64,000 nucleotides of DNA from Candidatus Gastranaerophilales bacterium (GTDB taxonomy: Bacteria; Cyanobacteriota; Vampirovibrionia; Gastranaerophilales; Gastranaerophilaceae): NCBI GenBank assembly GCA_944323625.1, contig CALUTD010000006.1, positions 41,809 through 105,808 on the forward strand. Reading direction: 5' to 3'. Of the stretch, positions 36,416 to 46,627 are shown piece by piece. The notes under the pieces are model-generated. The model saw nothing but the letters and a program-made list of their open reading frames with translations. It was not told the DNA's origin and searched no databases. Position numbers and translations under genes: made by a program. The first letter of the stretch is position 1; each line of letters starts with the position of its first letter.

Positions 36416-37768
36416 ATGAAAGAAACCGTAAAAAATATAATACAAAAATATATAAATATTTCCTGCGAATCAACATTTATTGTGGGATTTTCAGGCGGAT
36501 GGGATTCTATGTGTCTGCTGGATATTATGAATAAACTTTCAAAAGAGTACGGTTTTTTGCTTGTTGCTGCACATTTAAACCATAATTGGCGCGGAAAAGA
36601 ATCTGAAGAAGAAAAAGAAAGATGTCTTGCTTTTTGTGAAGAAAATGATATTACATTTATTTCTGACACACTTCCCGAAGGAACAAAAGCCTCGGAAGCA
36701 ATTGCACGAGAACTACGTTATGATTTTTTTAAACGTACTGCACAAGAGTTTGAAGCAGATGCAATTTTAACCGCACACACAAAAAGCGATAATGCGGAAA
36801 CCATTTTATACAGGATTATAAAAGGTACAGGATTGAACGGACTTGAAGGCATAAGAGAGCTCAGAGAATTAAACGGATTTAAAGTTATTCGCCCGATTTT
36901 GAATTTCTCACGCCGTGATATTGAAGATTACTGTATTCAAAACGAACTTTATCCTAATAATGACTCAAGTAACTCTAACACAAAATACGCAAGAAATAAT
37001 ATAAGACATAATATAATGCCTGCAATAAAGCTTATAAATCCCAATATAGAAAACTCATTAATTACACTTGCAGAAATTGCTGCAGGTAATAATAAAGTAA
37101 TTAATGAATTAATGGAAAATATCGAAAAACAAATAACAATAGGGAATAAATGGCTTACTCAAAATTTTCTTATTCTAAATGCCCCCATAAAACAGCATTT
37201 TGTTTATAAACTGTTGGTTAAAAACGGACTTGAGCCGAGTTTTGCTAAAATACAGGAATTAATTAATTTTATAACGGAAAATCAACAGTCTAAAACAGGT
37301 AAAACTCTTTCGGTAAAAAGTGATTTATGGTTATTTGTTTCTCATAAGTATACTTATTTTATTGATTCAGATGAATACAAAAAAACAGAAGAAGAAATAG
37401 TAATAAAATCTCTTGGTGTCTACGAATTTGCAGGAAAATATAAAATATATATTGAGAAAAACAATGAAAAAGTTGAAAAATTTCCAAAATCAACAAGTAA
37501 TTTTGCATATATAGATTTAAATAATATTTCGTTCCCTCTTACAATAAGAACAAGAAGAAACGGGGATATAATTCAGCCCTTCGGTATGCAGGGGAAAATG
37601 AAACTTAAAAAATATTTAATAAATAAAAATATACCTGAACATGACAGAGATAAAATAGTTCTTTTATGCAAAAATAAAGAAGTTCTTTGGGCTGCAAAAG
37701 TCGGTTTGAGCGAAAAATTGAGATGCCATAATAACCCTGAGTATAAAATAAAACTGGAGAATATATAA
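36416..37768 (+). CDS. tilS: tRNA(Ile)-lysidine synthetase
   Basis: 450 residues. The enzyme modifies C34 of tRNA-Ile(CAU) to lysidine so that it reads AUA codons. The PP-loop is FSGGWDSMCLLDIM (about 23-36). HLNHNWRGKESEEE, AHTKSDNAETILYRIIKGTG and RPILNFSRRDI are typical, and a C-terminal TilS domain contains TRRNGDIIQPFGMQGKMKLKK. hpt follows directly after the stop, a common TilS neighbour. Confidence 0.95.
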   Translation: MKETVKNIIQKYINISCESTFIVGFSGGWDSMCLLDIMNKLSKEYGFLLVAAHLNHNWRGKESEEEKERCLAFCEENDITFISDTLPEGTKASEAIARELRYDFFKRTAQEFEADAILTAHTKSDNAETILYRIIKGTGLNGLEGIRELRELNGFKVIRPILNFSRRDIEDYCIQNELYPNNDSSNSNTKYARNNIRHNIMPAIKLINPNIENSLITLAEIAAGNNKVINELMENIEKQITIGNKWLTQNFLILNAPIKQHFVYKLLVKNGLEPSFAKIQELINFITENQQSKTGKTLSVKSDLWLFVSHKYTYFIDSDEYKKTEEEIVIKSLGVYEFAGKYKIYIEKNNEKVEKFPKSTSNFAYIDLNNISFPLTIRTRRNGDIIQPFGMQGKMKLKKYLINKNIPEHDRDKIVLLCKNKEVLWAAKVGLSEKLRCHNNPEYKIKLENI

Positions 37769-38314
37769 ATGACTATGCCGGACAAAAATATATTAGATTT
37801 AAAAGTTCTTATTTCAGAAGAAGAAATCCAAAATAAACTTAAAATAATAGCAAAACAAGTTGAAGAAATTTTTCCGGCCGATGAAGATATTTACGTAATT
37901 TGCGTACTAAAGGGTTCTGTTATGTTTTGTATCGACCTTGTAAAACACTTTAAACATAACGTACAAATGGAATTTATAAGAATCTCAAGTTACGGACATG
38001 AAACAAAATCAACAAACAATTTGCAGGCTATAGATTTAACTCTGCCCAATCTTGAAGGTAAAAACGTTTTAATTGTTGAAGATATTATAGATACAGGCCT
38101 TACAGCACGATTCTTAACAGATTTATTCAAAATAAAACATCACCCTCAAAAAGTTATATTTGTATCATTACTGAATAAAAAATGTGCAAGACAAGTTGAT
38201 ATAGAGCCCGACTTCTACGGATTTGAAATAGATGATAAATTTGTTGTCGGATACGGACTGGATTATAAAGGATATTACAGAAACCTTCCTTATATAGGTT
38301 ATTTCCCTAACTAA
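37769..38314 (+). CDS. hpt: hypoxanthine phosphoribosyltransferase
   Basis: 181 residues. The enzyme salvages hypoxanthine or guanine with PRPP to the nucleoside monophosphate. VLKGSVMFCIDLVKH near the N-terminus binds pyrophosphate, LIVEDIIDTGLTARFL is the PRPP loop, and PDFYGFEIDDKFVVGYGLDY is the C-terminal purine-contact region. It starts right after the tilS stop, with GGAG nine bases upstream inside tilS. Confidence 0.95.
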   Translation: MTMPDKNILDLKVLISEEEIQNKLKIIAKQVEEIFPADEDIYVICVLKGSVMFCIDLVKHFKHNVQMEFIRISSYGHETKSTNNLQAIDLTLPNLEGKNVLIVEDIIDTGLTARFLTDLFKIKHHPQKVIFVSLLNKKCARQVDIEPDFYGFEIDDKFVVGYGLDYKGYYRNLPYIGYFPN

Positions 38315-38403
38315 GTACGTAACATAGACAATTCCGACAATACATTATAAGTATGATTTTAAAGTTCATAATATATCATACAATTAACAAAAAGGATATA
38401 TTA

Positions 38404-38952
38404 ATGAATTTTGAATTTAATTTGTACAATGTTTTAGTATTTATAAGTATATTTTCAACTATACTTTACATACTCAAAACATTATTATTTTTATTTGCGG
38501 GTGGAGATGTTGAAATAGATGCGGACTTTGATTCCGTGACAGAAACGGATACTTCGTTCAACTTTCTTTCAGTTCAATCAATACTGGCATTTTTTATGGG
38601 ATTTGGCTGGAGCGGTTTGACTTGTTTGGTTCAACTGCATACATCAGGTAAAATTGCAGTTATAGCAGCATTTATTGTCGGTCTTATTTTTATGTTTTTA
38701 TCCGCTTATTTAATGCTTTGTGTAAGAAAATTAAATAAAACTGTTAAGGTTGATTACAATGAATTAATAGGAAGTGCTGGTAAAGCTTACAACTCGTTTT
38801 TACCAAATGAAAAAGGACAAATAGAAATTATTTTGAACAAACGACTTACAATTTTAGAAGCAATAAATATTTCTAATGAGAATATAGAAGCATTTTCTCA
38901 AATAAAAGTTGTAAAAGTTGAAGATAACAATATATATATAACAAAAGGATAG
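38404..38952 (+). CDS. NfeD/YqiJ-like membrane protein, flotillin partner
   Basis: 182 residues from the ATG at 38404, with AAGGA seven bases upstream; an upstream ATG at 38353 lacks a site. There are three membrane segments (about 8-28, 55-75, 80-105). The C-terminal soluble part (YNELIGSAGKAYNSF to the end) looks like the OB fold of NfeD proteins. NfeD-type genes are commonly paired with flotillin genes, and one follows here after 17 bases. Confidence 0.75.
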   Translation: MNFEFNLYNVLVFISIFSTILYILKTLLFLFAGGDVEIDADFDSVTETDTSFNFLSVQSILAFFMGFGWSGLTCLVQLHTSGKIAVIAAFIVGLIFMFLSAYLMLCVRKLNKTVKVDYNELIGSAGKAYNSFLPNEKGQIEIILNKRLTILEAINISNENIEAFSQIKVVKVEDNNIYITKG

Positions 38953-38969
38953 ATAGAGAAGGAGAATTT

Positions 38970-40541
38970 ATGTATTTTAGTCCTATGTTTATGGCATCAG
39001 TAGGAATACCTGCAATTATTTTGCTTGCGATTCTTATTTTTATTGCAAACCAATATAAAAGGTGTCCGTCAAATAAAATAATAGTAGTATATGGTAAAAC
39101 AAGTGGTAATACAACAGCAAAATGTATTCATGGTGGCGGAACGTTTATCATTCCTTTAATTCAAGATTACGGAATATTATCTCTTGAACCTATGACAACA
39201 GATATAGACCTAAGAGGAGCACTTTCAAAAGGTAACATCCGTGTTGCAGTCCCTGCAACATTTACATTTGGTATTTCAACAAAAGAACCAATAATGTTGA
39301 ATGCTGCAGAACGTTTACTTGGATTAAGCAAGATGGATATTATAAATCAAGCAAGCGACATAATTTTAGGCCAATTACGTCTTGCTATTGCGACATTGAC
39401 TATTGAAGAAATCAATCAAGACAGAGAAAAGTTTTTAGAACAAATTAATTCTAACGTAAATCCTGAATTAAACAAAATAGGACTTGAAATTATTAATGTA
39501 AATATAAAAGATATTACAGATGAATCTGGATATATAGATGCTATAGGTAAAAAAGCAGCTGCAGAAGCAATAAATAAGGCAAAAGTTGAAGTTGCGCAGC
39601 AAGAAAAATACGGAGCAGTAGGTGAAGCAGAAGCAAATAAAGAAAAAGAAGTACAAGTTGCAGAACAAACAGCTCAAACCTTAATTGGTAAAACGAATGC
39701 CGAAAAAGAACAACGTGTACAAACTGCCAATATTAATTCTCAGGCGGAAATTGGAGAAGCTGAAGCAAATAAAGTAAAAGAAGTACAGATTGCTGAACAA
39801 ATGGCTCAAACCTTAATTGGTAAAACGAATGCCGAAAAAGAACAACGTATAAGAACTGCAAGTCTTGAAGCAGAAGCTGTAGAAGGTGAAAATATAGCCA
39901 AAGCTAATATTGCAGATTATAATGCAACATTAGCTGTTAAACAGGCGGAAGCATTAAAACTGGGTGAAGTTGCAAAAGCAAATGCACAACGTGATGTATT
40001 AATGGCACAAAAAGAACAGGAAGAAGCGAAATTAAAGAAAGAAGAACTCGCAAGACAGGAAGTTGAAAAATTAAAAATTCAAGTTCAGGCAGATGCTGAA
40101 GCTGAAAGACAAAGAAGAATAGCATTCGGTGAAGCTGATGCAATTAAAGCTAAATACTTTGCAGAAGCAGAAGGTATTAAAGCTGTTCTTGAGGCAAAAG
40201 CTAAAGGTTATGAAGAACTTGTCAAAATAAGCAATAATAAACCCGAAATTGCAACAAGTTTCTTAATGATTGAAAAAATAGAAAACATTGTCTCTCAACA
40301 AGTTGAAGCAATTAAAAATATTAAATTTGATAAAATTACAGTATGGGATGGCGGCTCAGGCAGTGAAAAAGGTTCTACAACAGCTAATTTTATGCGTGAT
40401 TTAATTAAAGCATTACCTGCTATGCATGACTTAGCTAACCAAGCAGGAATTGAACTTCCACAAATTCTCGGTAAAGTTGGCGACCAAAATACTGTTGAAA
40501 CAGTTAACAATACAACTACAAGTCCGAAAAAAGAAAAATAA
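38970..40541 (+). CDS. flotillin-like SPFH protein
   Basis: 523 residues, like YqiK/FloT. An N-terminal membrane hairpin precedes an SPFH domain (NKIIVVYG...GGGTFIIPLIQDYGILSLEP to about residue 190). A long Glu/Ala/Lys coiled coil (about 195-420) follows, then a C-terminal region. Flotillins oligomerise at ordered membrane domains. The coiled coil contains a tandem duplication of 44 residues (132 bases): AQTLIGKTNAEKEQR appears twice, with the coding stretch near 39672 repeated at 39804. GAAGGAG precedes the ATG. Confidence 0.9.
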   Translation: MYFSPMFMASVGIPAIILLAILIFIANQYKRCPSNKIIVVYGKTSGNTTAKCIHGGGTFIIPLIQDYGILSLEPMTTDIDLRGALSKGNIRVAVPATFTFGISTKEPIMLNAAERLLGLSKMDIINQASDIILGQLRLAIATLTIEEINQDREKFLEQINSNVNPELNKIGLEIINVNIKDITDESGYIDAIGKKAAAEAINKAKVEVAQQEKYGAVGEAEANKEKEVQVAEQTAQTLIGKTNAEKEQRVQTANINSQAEIGEAEANKVKEVQIAEQMAQTLIGKTNAEKEQRIRTASLEAEAVEGENIAKANIADYNATLAVKQAEALKLGEVAKANAQRDVLMAQKEQEEAKLKKEELARQEVEKLKIQVQADAEAERQRRIAFGEADAIKAKYFAEAEGIKAVLEAKAKGYEELVKISNNKPEIATSFLMIEKIENIVSQQVEAIKNIKFDKITVWDGGSGSEKGSTTANFMRDLIKALPAMHDLANQAGIELPQILGKVGDQNTVETVNNTTTSPKKEK

Positions 40542-40589
40542 CAGAAAAGAATTACAACAAAGGCATTTTATTTCCATGCCGAACTTCAA

Positions 40590-40610
40590 ACTACCGGCTT
40601 AGCCGGTAGT
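40590..40610. terminator. bidirectional terminator
   Basis: CTACCGGC at 40591-40598 pairs with GCCGGTAG at 40602-40609, with TTTTTT after it on the plus strand. It separates the flotillin gene from the convergent prfA. Confidence 0.75.
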
Positions 40611-40654
40611 TTTTTATATGCTAATTTGAACGAAAAATCGACAATTAAAAGAAA

Positions 40655-41737
40655 CTAATTAATTTCCGCAAGTTTTTCAAGTTTTAGCTTTTGGTCATGA
40701 AGCATTAAAAGATTAATTAATTCATCAAGATCACCGTCTATAACAGTCCAAACATTTAAATTTTGGTTTATTCTGTGGTCGGTTAATCTTCCTTGTGGGA
40801 AATTATAGGTTCTAATTCTTTCAGACCTGTCGCCGGTACCTACTTGCGAGCGTCTTAAGTCCGTAACTTCTTTCATCTGCTTTTGAACTTCCAAATCATA
40901 AAGTTTAGCTTTCAAAATTTGAAGCGCTCTTTCTTTATTTTGAAGTTGAGAACGTTCTTCGGTACAGAAAATCATAATTCCGGTCGGTTTATGGAAAACT
41001 CTTGCAGCCGTTTCAACTTTATTGACGTTTTGGCCGCCGGCACCGCCTGAGCGAGCTGTTGTAATTTCTATATCGTTCATATTAAGTTCAACTTCAACAT
41101 CATCTACTTCAGGCATAACTGCGACAGTAGCGGTTGATGTATGAACTCTGCCTTGGGATTCTGTTGCCGGAACTCTTTGTACACGGTGAACTCCCGACTC
41201 ATATTTCAATTTTGAATAAATACTGTCACCTTTTATAGAGATTATAACTTCTGATACGCCGCCGGCTTCACAATCTGTTTTACTCAATATTTGAGTCTGC
41301 CAACCCTGTTTATCCGCATACCTTAAATACATTCTCATTAAATCTCCGGCAAAAATATTTGCTTCATCTCCGCCGGCCGAACCTCTTATTTCAAGCATAA
41401 TATCTTTATCATCCATAGGGTCACGAGGCAAGAGCAAAACTTTCATTTTGTCTTCAAGTTCTGCCATTTTTTGTTCATTATCGGAGATTTCACCATGCAA
41501 AAACTCTCTCATTGTTTCGTCGGATTCATTTTTTAAAAGTTCTTGTGCATCATTTACCGATTGCTCGGCTTCTTTCCATTTGTGGTATACTTCAACCGTT
41601 TCTTCCATTGCTTTTCTTTGTTTTGAAAGAGTTTTAAATCTGTTATAATCCTGTATTACTTCGGGGTCGGATAATATCTGACCCAACTCCGTATATTTAC
41701 TTTCAATTTGAAGTATTTTATCAAGCATTTCTTTCAT
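40655..41737 (-). CDS. prfA: peptide chain release factor 1
   Basis: 360 residues. It ends translation at UAA and UAG. The codon-recognition PAT lies in [13 protein letters not shown], and the catalytic GGQ in [33 protein letters not shown] is the usual domain 2 block. The gene follows thyX by one base. The common prmC neighbour is absent. Confidence 0.97.
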   Translation of the reverse strand: MKEMLDKILQIESKYTELGQILSDPEVIQDYNRFKTLSKQRKAMEETVEVYHKWKEAEQSVNDAQELLKNESDETMREFLHGEISDNEQKMAELEDKMKVLLLPRDPMDDKDIMLEIRGSAGGDEANIFAGDLMRMYLRYADKQGWQTQILSKTDCEAGGVSEVIISIKGDSIYSKLKYESGVHRVQRVPATESQGRVHTSTATVAVMPEVDDVEVELNMNDIEITTARSGGAGGQNVNKVETAARVFHKPTGIMIFCTEERSQLQNKERALQILKAKLYDLEVQKQMKEVTDLRRSQVGTGDRSERIRTYNFPQGRLTDHRINQNLNVWTVIDGDLDELINLLMLHDQKLKLEKLAEIN

Positions 41738-41739
41738 AA

Positions 41740-42438
41740 TTATTTTTCCTTAACCGGTTTTCTGCCGCATGATTTATCTTCATCACAATACCCTAAACGT
41801 TCACACTTCGGTACAAGATAATCTTTTAACCACGGTTCTTCTTGAACTAAAACATCACACATCTTTTTTACCAGCATTCTTATTTCTTTTTGTGCTCTGG
41901 TGCAAAGCCTTAAATTCGCAAGATGAATCAATTCCCTTAAGTTCAAACTTGCTACCATAGAAGTAGAGCAAGCATTAGGAAGTACAGCTCTTGCATCTTC
42001 TGCGGGTATGCCGTTTTCAGTAAGCTCTGTATAAAATTCGGAAATTTTACCCATAAATTCATCAAATTTTTGTTTTAATTCAGGGTTTGAATCTATAGTA
42101 TCAGGTACAAGATAATCAAACTGGCCTTTTTCTTTAACATATCTTTGAGATTTTTGCGAAAAAGACATGTGTCTGTGTCTTACAAGCTGGTGAGAGCATG
42201 CTCTTGAAATATTGCTTATGGCAAAACTAACCTGTATATGTTCAATTGTGCTGTAGTGTCCTGAAGAAATAACTCTGTTTATAAGTTTGAGCATTTTTTC
42301 ATCGTCCTGAGCAGATTCACAATCATATATATTTAACGGAGAATCTGCACTATAGCAGGTTCTGCAGGCAGTATAAACCGTTTTTAACATATTTTCAGGT
42401 TTTGATATTAATCTTACCTGTGCATATTTATCTTGCAT
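41740..42438 (-). CDS. thyX: flavin-dependent thymidylate synthase
   Basis: 232 residues. It makes dTMP from dUMP using methylenetetrahydrofolate and FAD/NADPH. The signature [14 protein letters not shown] matches RHRxxSxxxxSxRY, and [22 protein letters not shown] is the second substrate region. The C-terminus has extra Cys residues ([16 protein letters not shown]). It is cotranscribed with prfA. Confidence 0.96.
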   Translation of the reverse strand: MQDKYAQVRLISKPENMLKTVYTACRTCYSADSPLNIYDCESAQDDEKMLKLINRVISSGHYSTIEHIQVSFAISNISRACSHQLVRHRHMSFSQKSQRYVKEKGQFDYLVPDTIDSNPELKQKFDEFMGKISEFYTELTENGIPAEDARAVLPNACSTSMVASLNLRELIHLANLRLCTRAQKEIRMLVKKMCDVLVQEEPWLKDYLVPKCERLGYCDEDKSCGRKPVKEK

Positions 42439-42490
42439 AATTCACCTCTCAAACAAAGTATAAAAAAACCGCGAAATGCGGCTTAAAAAA

Positions 42491-42519
42491 CAGCTGTGCT
42501 TAAAAATAAAACACAGCTG
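42491..42519 (-). terminator. terminator between rpmE and thyX
   Basis: CAGCTGTG at 42491-42498 pairs with CACAGCTG at 42512-42519; on the minus strand TTTTTT follows. A second small hairpin (CCGC-GAAAT-GCGG) lies just beyond it. Confidence 0.7.
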
Positions 42520-42525
42520 AAATAG

Positions 42526-42732
42526 TTATTTTTGTTTTTGTTGATAACGTCTTTTGAATCTTTCAACTCTTCCTTCAGTATCAACAATCTTTTGATTTCC
42601 TGTATAAAAAGGATGACAATGATTACAAATTTCAACCGTTATATTATCTAAAACGGAACCTGTTTCAATTTCATTGCCGCATACACATTTTATAACTGTT
42701 TTTTTGTATTCGGGATGTATGTCTTTTTTCAT
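42526..42732 (-). CDS. rpmE: 50S ribosomal protein L31
   Basis: 68 residues. It has the four zinc ligands of the C+ form (KCVCGN and [12 protein letters not shown]) and the usual KRFQKR-like basic end (ERFKRRYQQ). The KKDIHPEY start is typical. It is monocistronic, with a terminator just after it. Confidence 0.96.
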   Translation of the reverse strand: MKKDIHPEYKKTVIKCVCGNEIETGSVLDNITVEICNHCHPFYTGNQKIVDTEGRVERFKRRYQQKQK

Positions 42733-42854
42733 TTTATTTACCTCTGTTTCATGATTTATCTAATAAATTATATGCGCCTGAATTTTTTATATCAAGTGTT
42801 TATGAATAAATTTAAATCCAAAACGGAAATTTGTTATTATATTATGCAAAAAAT

Positions 42855-42886
42855 AAAGCCGGCAAAATGAAAAACCCGCCGGCTTT
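42855..42886 (-). terminator. terminator after the pseudopilin at 42912
   Basis: AAAGCCGGC at 42855-42863 pairs with GCCGGCTTT at 42878-42886; T-rich sequence follows on the minus strand. Confidence 0.75.
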
Positions 42887-42911
42887 ATTTTTTATATATT
42901 ATTCGTATTCT

Positions 42912-43610
42912 CTAGTCGTCTTTTTTTACCTCAAAGGCTTTGTTTATCAATTCTTTTTCGTAATTAAAATATTGTGAATCATCGGTTGTTTCAGATGGAA
43001 TATACACTTTACCATCCCAACGCACTTTTATTTTTAGTCCAACATTTATAGCATTTCCATTAATCGTTGTAGTGCCACAACTAGAACCGCCACCATTAAA
43101 TTGGTTACTCCAATTTGCTCCACGTACAGCACTTAATGTTGTGGCTTCTTTTGCAGAAAGTCCACGTTCAATACATATGACATTATAACGATTTGCAGGC
43201 CCCCCAACATCTCCTAATGTATCATCTGCTATTCTCCAAAACCTGATACCATCAGTAGTGACGATTTGAGGATCATCATAAGAACTACTAGCTTGAGTTT
43301 TTGTGCCAGTACCATCATAGCAATTTTCTATAGCAGTATTAAGATGGTCAGCAAGTCTTTCGCAAAAATATACCTGAGTACCATCAGGTAAATCATCTTT
43401 CCAAATTTCATTAGATAGCGCACCTTGATTAATTAAGACTTCTGTTGCATTACCAACAGCAGACTGAATGGTATATAAACCTTTTTTAAAAATAATAATA
43501 TCTTTGTCAGGTTTAGCCTTGTTAATAAGAGGCATAACAATTGCCATGATAATACCGAGTATTGTTAGAGTGACAAGGGTTTCCGCAAGAGTAAACGAGT
43601 GTTTTTTCAT
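42912..43610 (-). CDS. pseudopilin-like protein, intact
   Basis: 232 residues. MKKHSFTLAETLVTLTILGII has a short basic leader, cleavage before Phe, Glu at +5 and a hydrophobic helix, as in type IV pilins and type II secretion pseudopilins. The globular part has Cys residues that may form a disulfide and ends with a charged tail (EVKKDD). Unlike the pseudopilins at 16.8 and 43.8 kb it lacks a GW..DDYPW ending and has no homopolymer in its leader. It is divergent from the second pseudopilin. Confidence 0.88.
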   Translation of the reverse strand: MKKHSFTLAETLVTLTILGIIMAIVMPLINKAKPDKDIIIFKKGLYTIQSAVGNATEVLINQGALSNEIWKDDLPDGTQVYFCERLADHLNTAIENCYDGTGTKTQASSSYDDPQIVTTDGIRFWRIADDTLGDVGGPANRYNVICIERGLSAKEATTLSAVRGANWSNQFNGGGSSCGTTTINGNAINVGLKIKVRWDGKVYIPSETTDDSQYFNYEKELINKAFEVKKDD

Positions 43611-43802
43611 ATTATAAATCCTTTTTTATGTAAAATAACGTGTATAAGTGTATAATACCACATTTCAAATTTTTATCTCTGCTCTATTTATATTAAATTT
43701 ATAAAATTAAAATAAAATGAGTAATATATACATTATGTTTTTGTTTATATTTGCAAAAATTGAAAAATATATGATAATATAAATTAAAAAGGAGATAAAA
43801 TT

Positions 43803-44575
43803 ATGAAAAATTTATTAAACCGCCACGGGGGGGGGGTAAAAACAATTTAAAATTTCAGTACTCATTCTTAAAGAAAAAATTATCATTTACGTTAGCGGAA
43901 GTTTTAATTACACTTGTTGTTATCGGGATTATAGCGGCTATAACCATGCCTGTTGTTATGGCAAACCATAAAAAGACTGAAACATCGGCAAAATTAAAAA
44001 AGTTTTATGCTAATATGTCTAATGCGGTAAAACTTGCAGAAACAGAATGGGGAGTCGATACACTTGCTTTAGGATTTGGTTGTGCTTCTACAAGAGGTCA
44101 AAAACAATGGTTCGAAGAACATTTGGCTAAATATATAAGTTATACTAAAGCAGATTATATAGATAGTTCGAATGATTATTATAACGAACTTGCTAAAGGT
44201 ATGTATGATGAGTTTCAGGGCTATAACAGTGAATTATTTGTAGTTTATCTTAATGACGGCTCTTTATATTTTAATGATGAATGTTCTGATTTAATTGTAT
44301 ATGATGTAAACGGTGAAAAAGGCCCTAATCAATACGGACGTGATTTATTTTATTTTTATATACTTACCGGTGTAGATGCAGCATGGCAAATGCTTAAATT
44401 ACCGCATTTTAATACAATTAGTTTTTCACGTTTACTACAAAATGGTTATGAAGAAACATATTCACGAGAAGAAAGAAAACAAAATTGCATTAATAAAAGT
44501 AGTATGGCAGGCTGCAGCGCACTATTGGAAATGGACGGATGGGAATTTAAAGACGATTATCCCTGGAAATTATAA
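43803..44575 (+). CDS. pseudopilin-like protein, reading frame off by a G10 tract
   Basis: The ATG at 43803 has AAGGAG eight bases upstream and reads MKNLLNRHGGG through ten G (43827-43836), then stops at TAA five codons later. The pilin frame starts after the tract: KKKLSFTLAEVLITLVVIGII, ending MDGWEFKDDYPWKL. In that frame there is no ATG, GTG or TTG between the upstream stop at 43796 and the ATG at 43946, which is past the prepilin motif. With 8 or 11 G the ATG runs into the pilin (257 residues at 11). I infer a phase-variable gene in the off state, or one read by slippage. Confidence 0.8.
43827..43836. repeat. G10 homopolymer in prepilin leader
   Basis: Ten G between the start codon and the prepilin motif; it sets the frame of the pseudopilin gene. 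The same length and the same frame defect occur at 17466. Confidence 0.9.
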
Positions 44576-44585
44576 TTACATCTAA

Positions 44586-45371
44586 TTACAGAAAAATCAA
44601 ACCAAAACCCATAATAAGCATGCCTGAAACTATGCCGATAATAACGTGATGGTTTTCACCGTATTCACGTGCAAGCGGTAAAAGTGTGTCAAAAGAAAGA
44701 TACACCATTATACCTGCAACTGCAGCAGTCATAATACCTATAGACTGTTCAGGCATTATGGTTTTTAGAAGTAATACTCCTATTAAACCTCCCACGGGTT
44801 CTGATATACCTGATAAAAATGAATATAAAATTGCCATACGTTTTTTTCCGGTTGCATGAAAAATCGGCAATGCTATTGCTATACCTTCAGGGATATTATG
44901 GATTGCAATTGCAATTGCAACGGGAATACCAAGCATTATATCGTGACTGGAAACCAAAAAAGTTGCCATACCTTCAGGAAAGTTATGCAGAGTAACCGCA
45001 ATTGCGGTTATAAGGCCTGCTCTTCTGATACGATGTTTTTGTTCGCAATGTTTTGATGTACTCAAAAAATCTGATTCTATATGATCAGGAATAAAGTAGT
45101 CTATAATTATCGCAATAATTATACCGAAGAAAAAACCTAAAAAAGCAATGCTTTTTGATACTATTACGGTATAATACGAACTTAGCATTTCGGCTGATTC
45201 GCCAAAAAGATGAGCAAGGCTTATATAAATCATTACACCGGCTGAAAAGCCCAAACCTACAGATAAAGCTTTTAAATTATCGCGTTTGACAAAAAAAGTA
45301 ATAAATCCGCCCAACAGCGTGGACATGCCGGCTGCCAAAGTTAATATTAATGGTAATATATAGCTGTTCAT
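44586..45371 (-). CDS. zupT: ZIP-family metal transporter, ZupT-like
   Basis: 261 residues with eight membrane segments. The metal-binding helices are HNFPEGMATF and AIHNIPEGIAIALPI, the paired H(N)xPEG motifs of ZIP transporters. ZupT proteins import zinc and other divalent metals across the inner membrane. It converges on the pseudopilin gene with a ten-base gap and diverges from the TolC-like gene. Confidence 0.93.
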   Translation of the reverse strand: MNSYILPLILTLAAGMSTLLGGFITFFVKRDNLKALSVGLGFSAGVMIYISLAHLFGESAEMLSSYYTVIVSKSIAFLGFFFGIIIAIIIDYFIPDHIESDFLSTSKHCEQKHRIRRAGLITAIAVTLHNFPEGMATFLVSSHDIMLGIPVAIAIAIHNIPEGIAIALPIFHATGKKRMAILYSFLSGISEPVGGLIGVLLLKTIMPEQSIGIMTAAVAGIMVYLSFDTLLPLAREYGENHHVIIGIVSGMLIMGFGLIFL

Positions 45372-45496
45372 AGGTATATACTATCACAAAAAATTTATTG
45401 TTAAATTTGACATTTAGATTTGTAACGTACTTTTTATTCTTTTTAATTGTTCATCCGGATATTTAAAAATATATTTAAAACTTGAACAATAAAAGA

Positions 45497-46618
45497 ATGA
45501 AAAAAATAATGATATGTTTTTTTATACTTCATATTTTAATATTTAATAATAAAGCAGATGGGCAGGATGTAAAAATAATTCCATTGTCTTTAGAACAAGC
45601 AAAAACGAAGGCAAAACAAAATAATCCTCTTGTTCTTAATGCAAAAATCGATTTTGAAATATCAAAAAACAATATTGAAATAGCAGATGCTCTTCGCAAT
45701 CCCAAAATCGTATCTGATATTATCTACGGCCGAGTTTCACGCGGTAATACTAACCAAGTTGGTATATTGTTTCCTGTTGAAATTGCAAAAAGGGGAGTAA
45801 GAAAAGATATTGCAAAAGATTTATCCGACATTAAAGAACTTGAAATGTTAAAATTAACACAGCAAACCGAATACAAAGTTTATAATGCTTATTTTCTTAG
45901 ATTAACCGAAAAAAATCAGAATTTACTAGAGCTTGAACATTTCAATTATTTACTTGAAAAAAATTTTGAAAATGAGGAGTATAAAGATTTATTAATAAAT
46001 AAGCAAAAAAATTTTTACGAAAAAATAAAAGAAAAAGAAAATCAAAGTGTAAAAAATTTTAATAAAATTTTAAATAACTTTAGCCGGGAAACCGTTTATG
46101 ATGTGAAAGAAATAGATATATTTAATATAAATATATATAGAACACCGGTTTTAGATACATCTGAAACAGACAAAAAAATACTTAATAAACAAATAGATGC
46201 AGCTAAAAAGAATATTAAACTGGAAAAACACAGACGAATACCCGATATAGAATTCGGAGGCGGTTTTGCATTTGAATACGGTGATAAATGGTATGATCAT
46301 AACAATGTCGGCGGTTTCTTTTCTTTTGATTTTAATCTTCCATCCTTGAATCTTTTTGGTGCAGATATAAGAAATGCAGAATTACAATATGAGAAGGCAA
46401 AATTAAAAAAATATGAATATGAAGAATCGGCCCAAAATATATATGAAGAGTATATTTATGAATTTACACTGCTTAAAAATAACTTTGAAGAGGCAAAGAA
46501 AAATTTGATAAAGTACAAAAATACCACAAATAAAGAAATAATGTATTCTGTAAAAAAAGATTATTTAGATTCATTATATGAAATTTTTTCTTTTTATTCT
46601 GCTAAAAATAATATATAA
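45497..46618 (+). CDS. TolC-like outer membrane efflux protein
   Basis: 373 residues from an ATG at 45497; a TTG at 45482 would add five. A signal peptide (MKKIMICFFILHILIFNNKADG) is followed by the typical helical repeat LSLEQAKTKAKQNNPLVLNAKIDFEISKNN split by a barrel portion (IEFGGGFAFEY..FFSFDFNLPSLN). It is shorter than usual TolC proteins (420-480), with the second helical half trimmed. No RND pump or membrane fusion gene is adjacent. It lies nine bases before the GspF/PilC gene. Confidence 0.75.
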   Translation: MKKIMICFFILHILIFNNKADGQDVKIIPLSLEQAKTKAKQNNPLVLNAKIDFEISKNNIEIADALRNPKIVSDIIYGRVSRGNTNQVGILFPVEIAKRGVRKDIAKDLSDIKELEMLKLTQQTEYKVYNAYFLRLTEKNQNLLELEHFNYLLEKNFENEEYKDLLINKQKNFYEKIKEKENQSVKNFNKILNNFSRETVYDVKEIDIFNINIYRTPVLDTSETDKKILNKQIDAAKKNIKLEKHRRIPDIEFGGGFAFEYGDKWYDHNNVGGFFSFDFNLPSLNLFGADIRNAELQYEKAKLKKYEYEESAQNIYEEYIYEFTLLKNNFEEAKKNLIKYKNTTNKEIMYSVKKDYLDSLYEIFSFYSAKNNI

Positions 46619-46627
46619 TAACCATAT

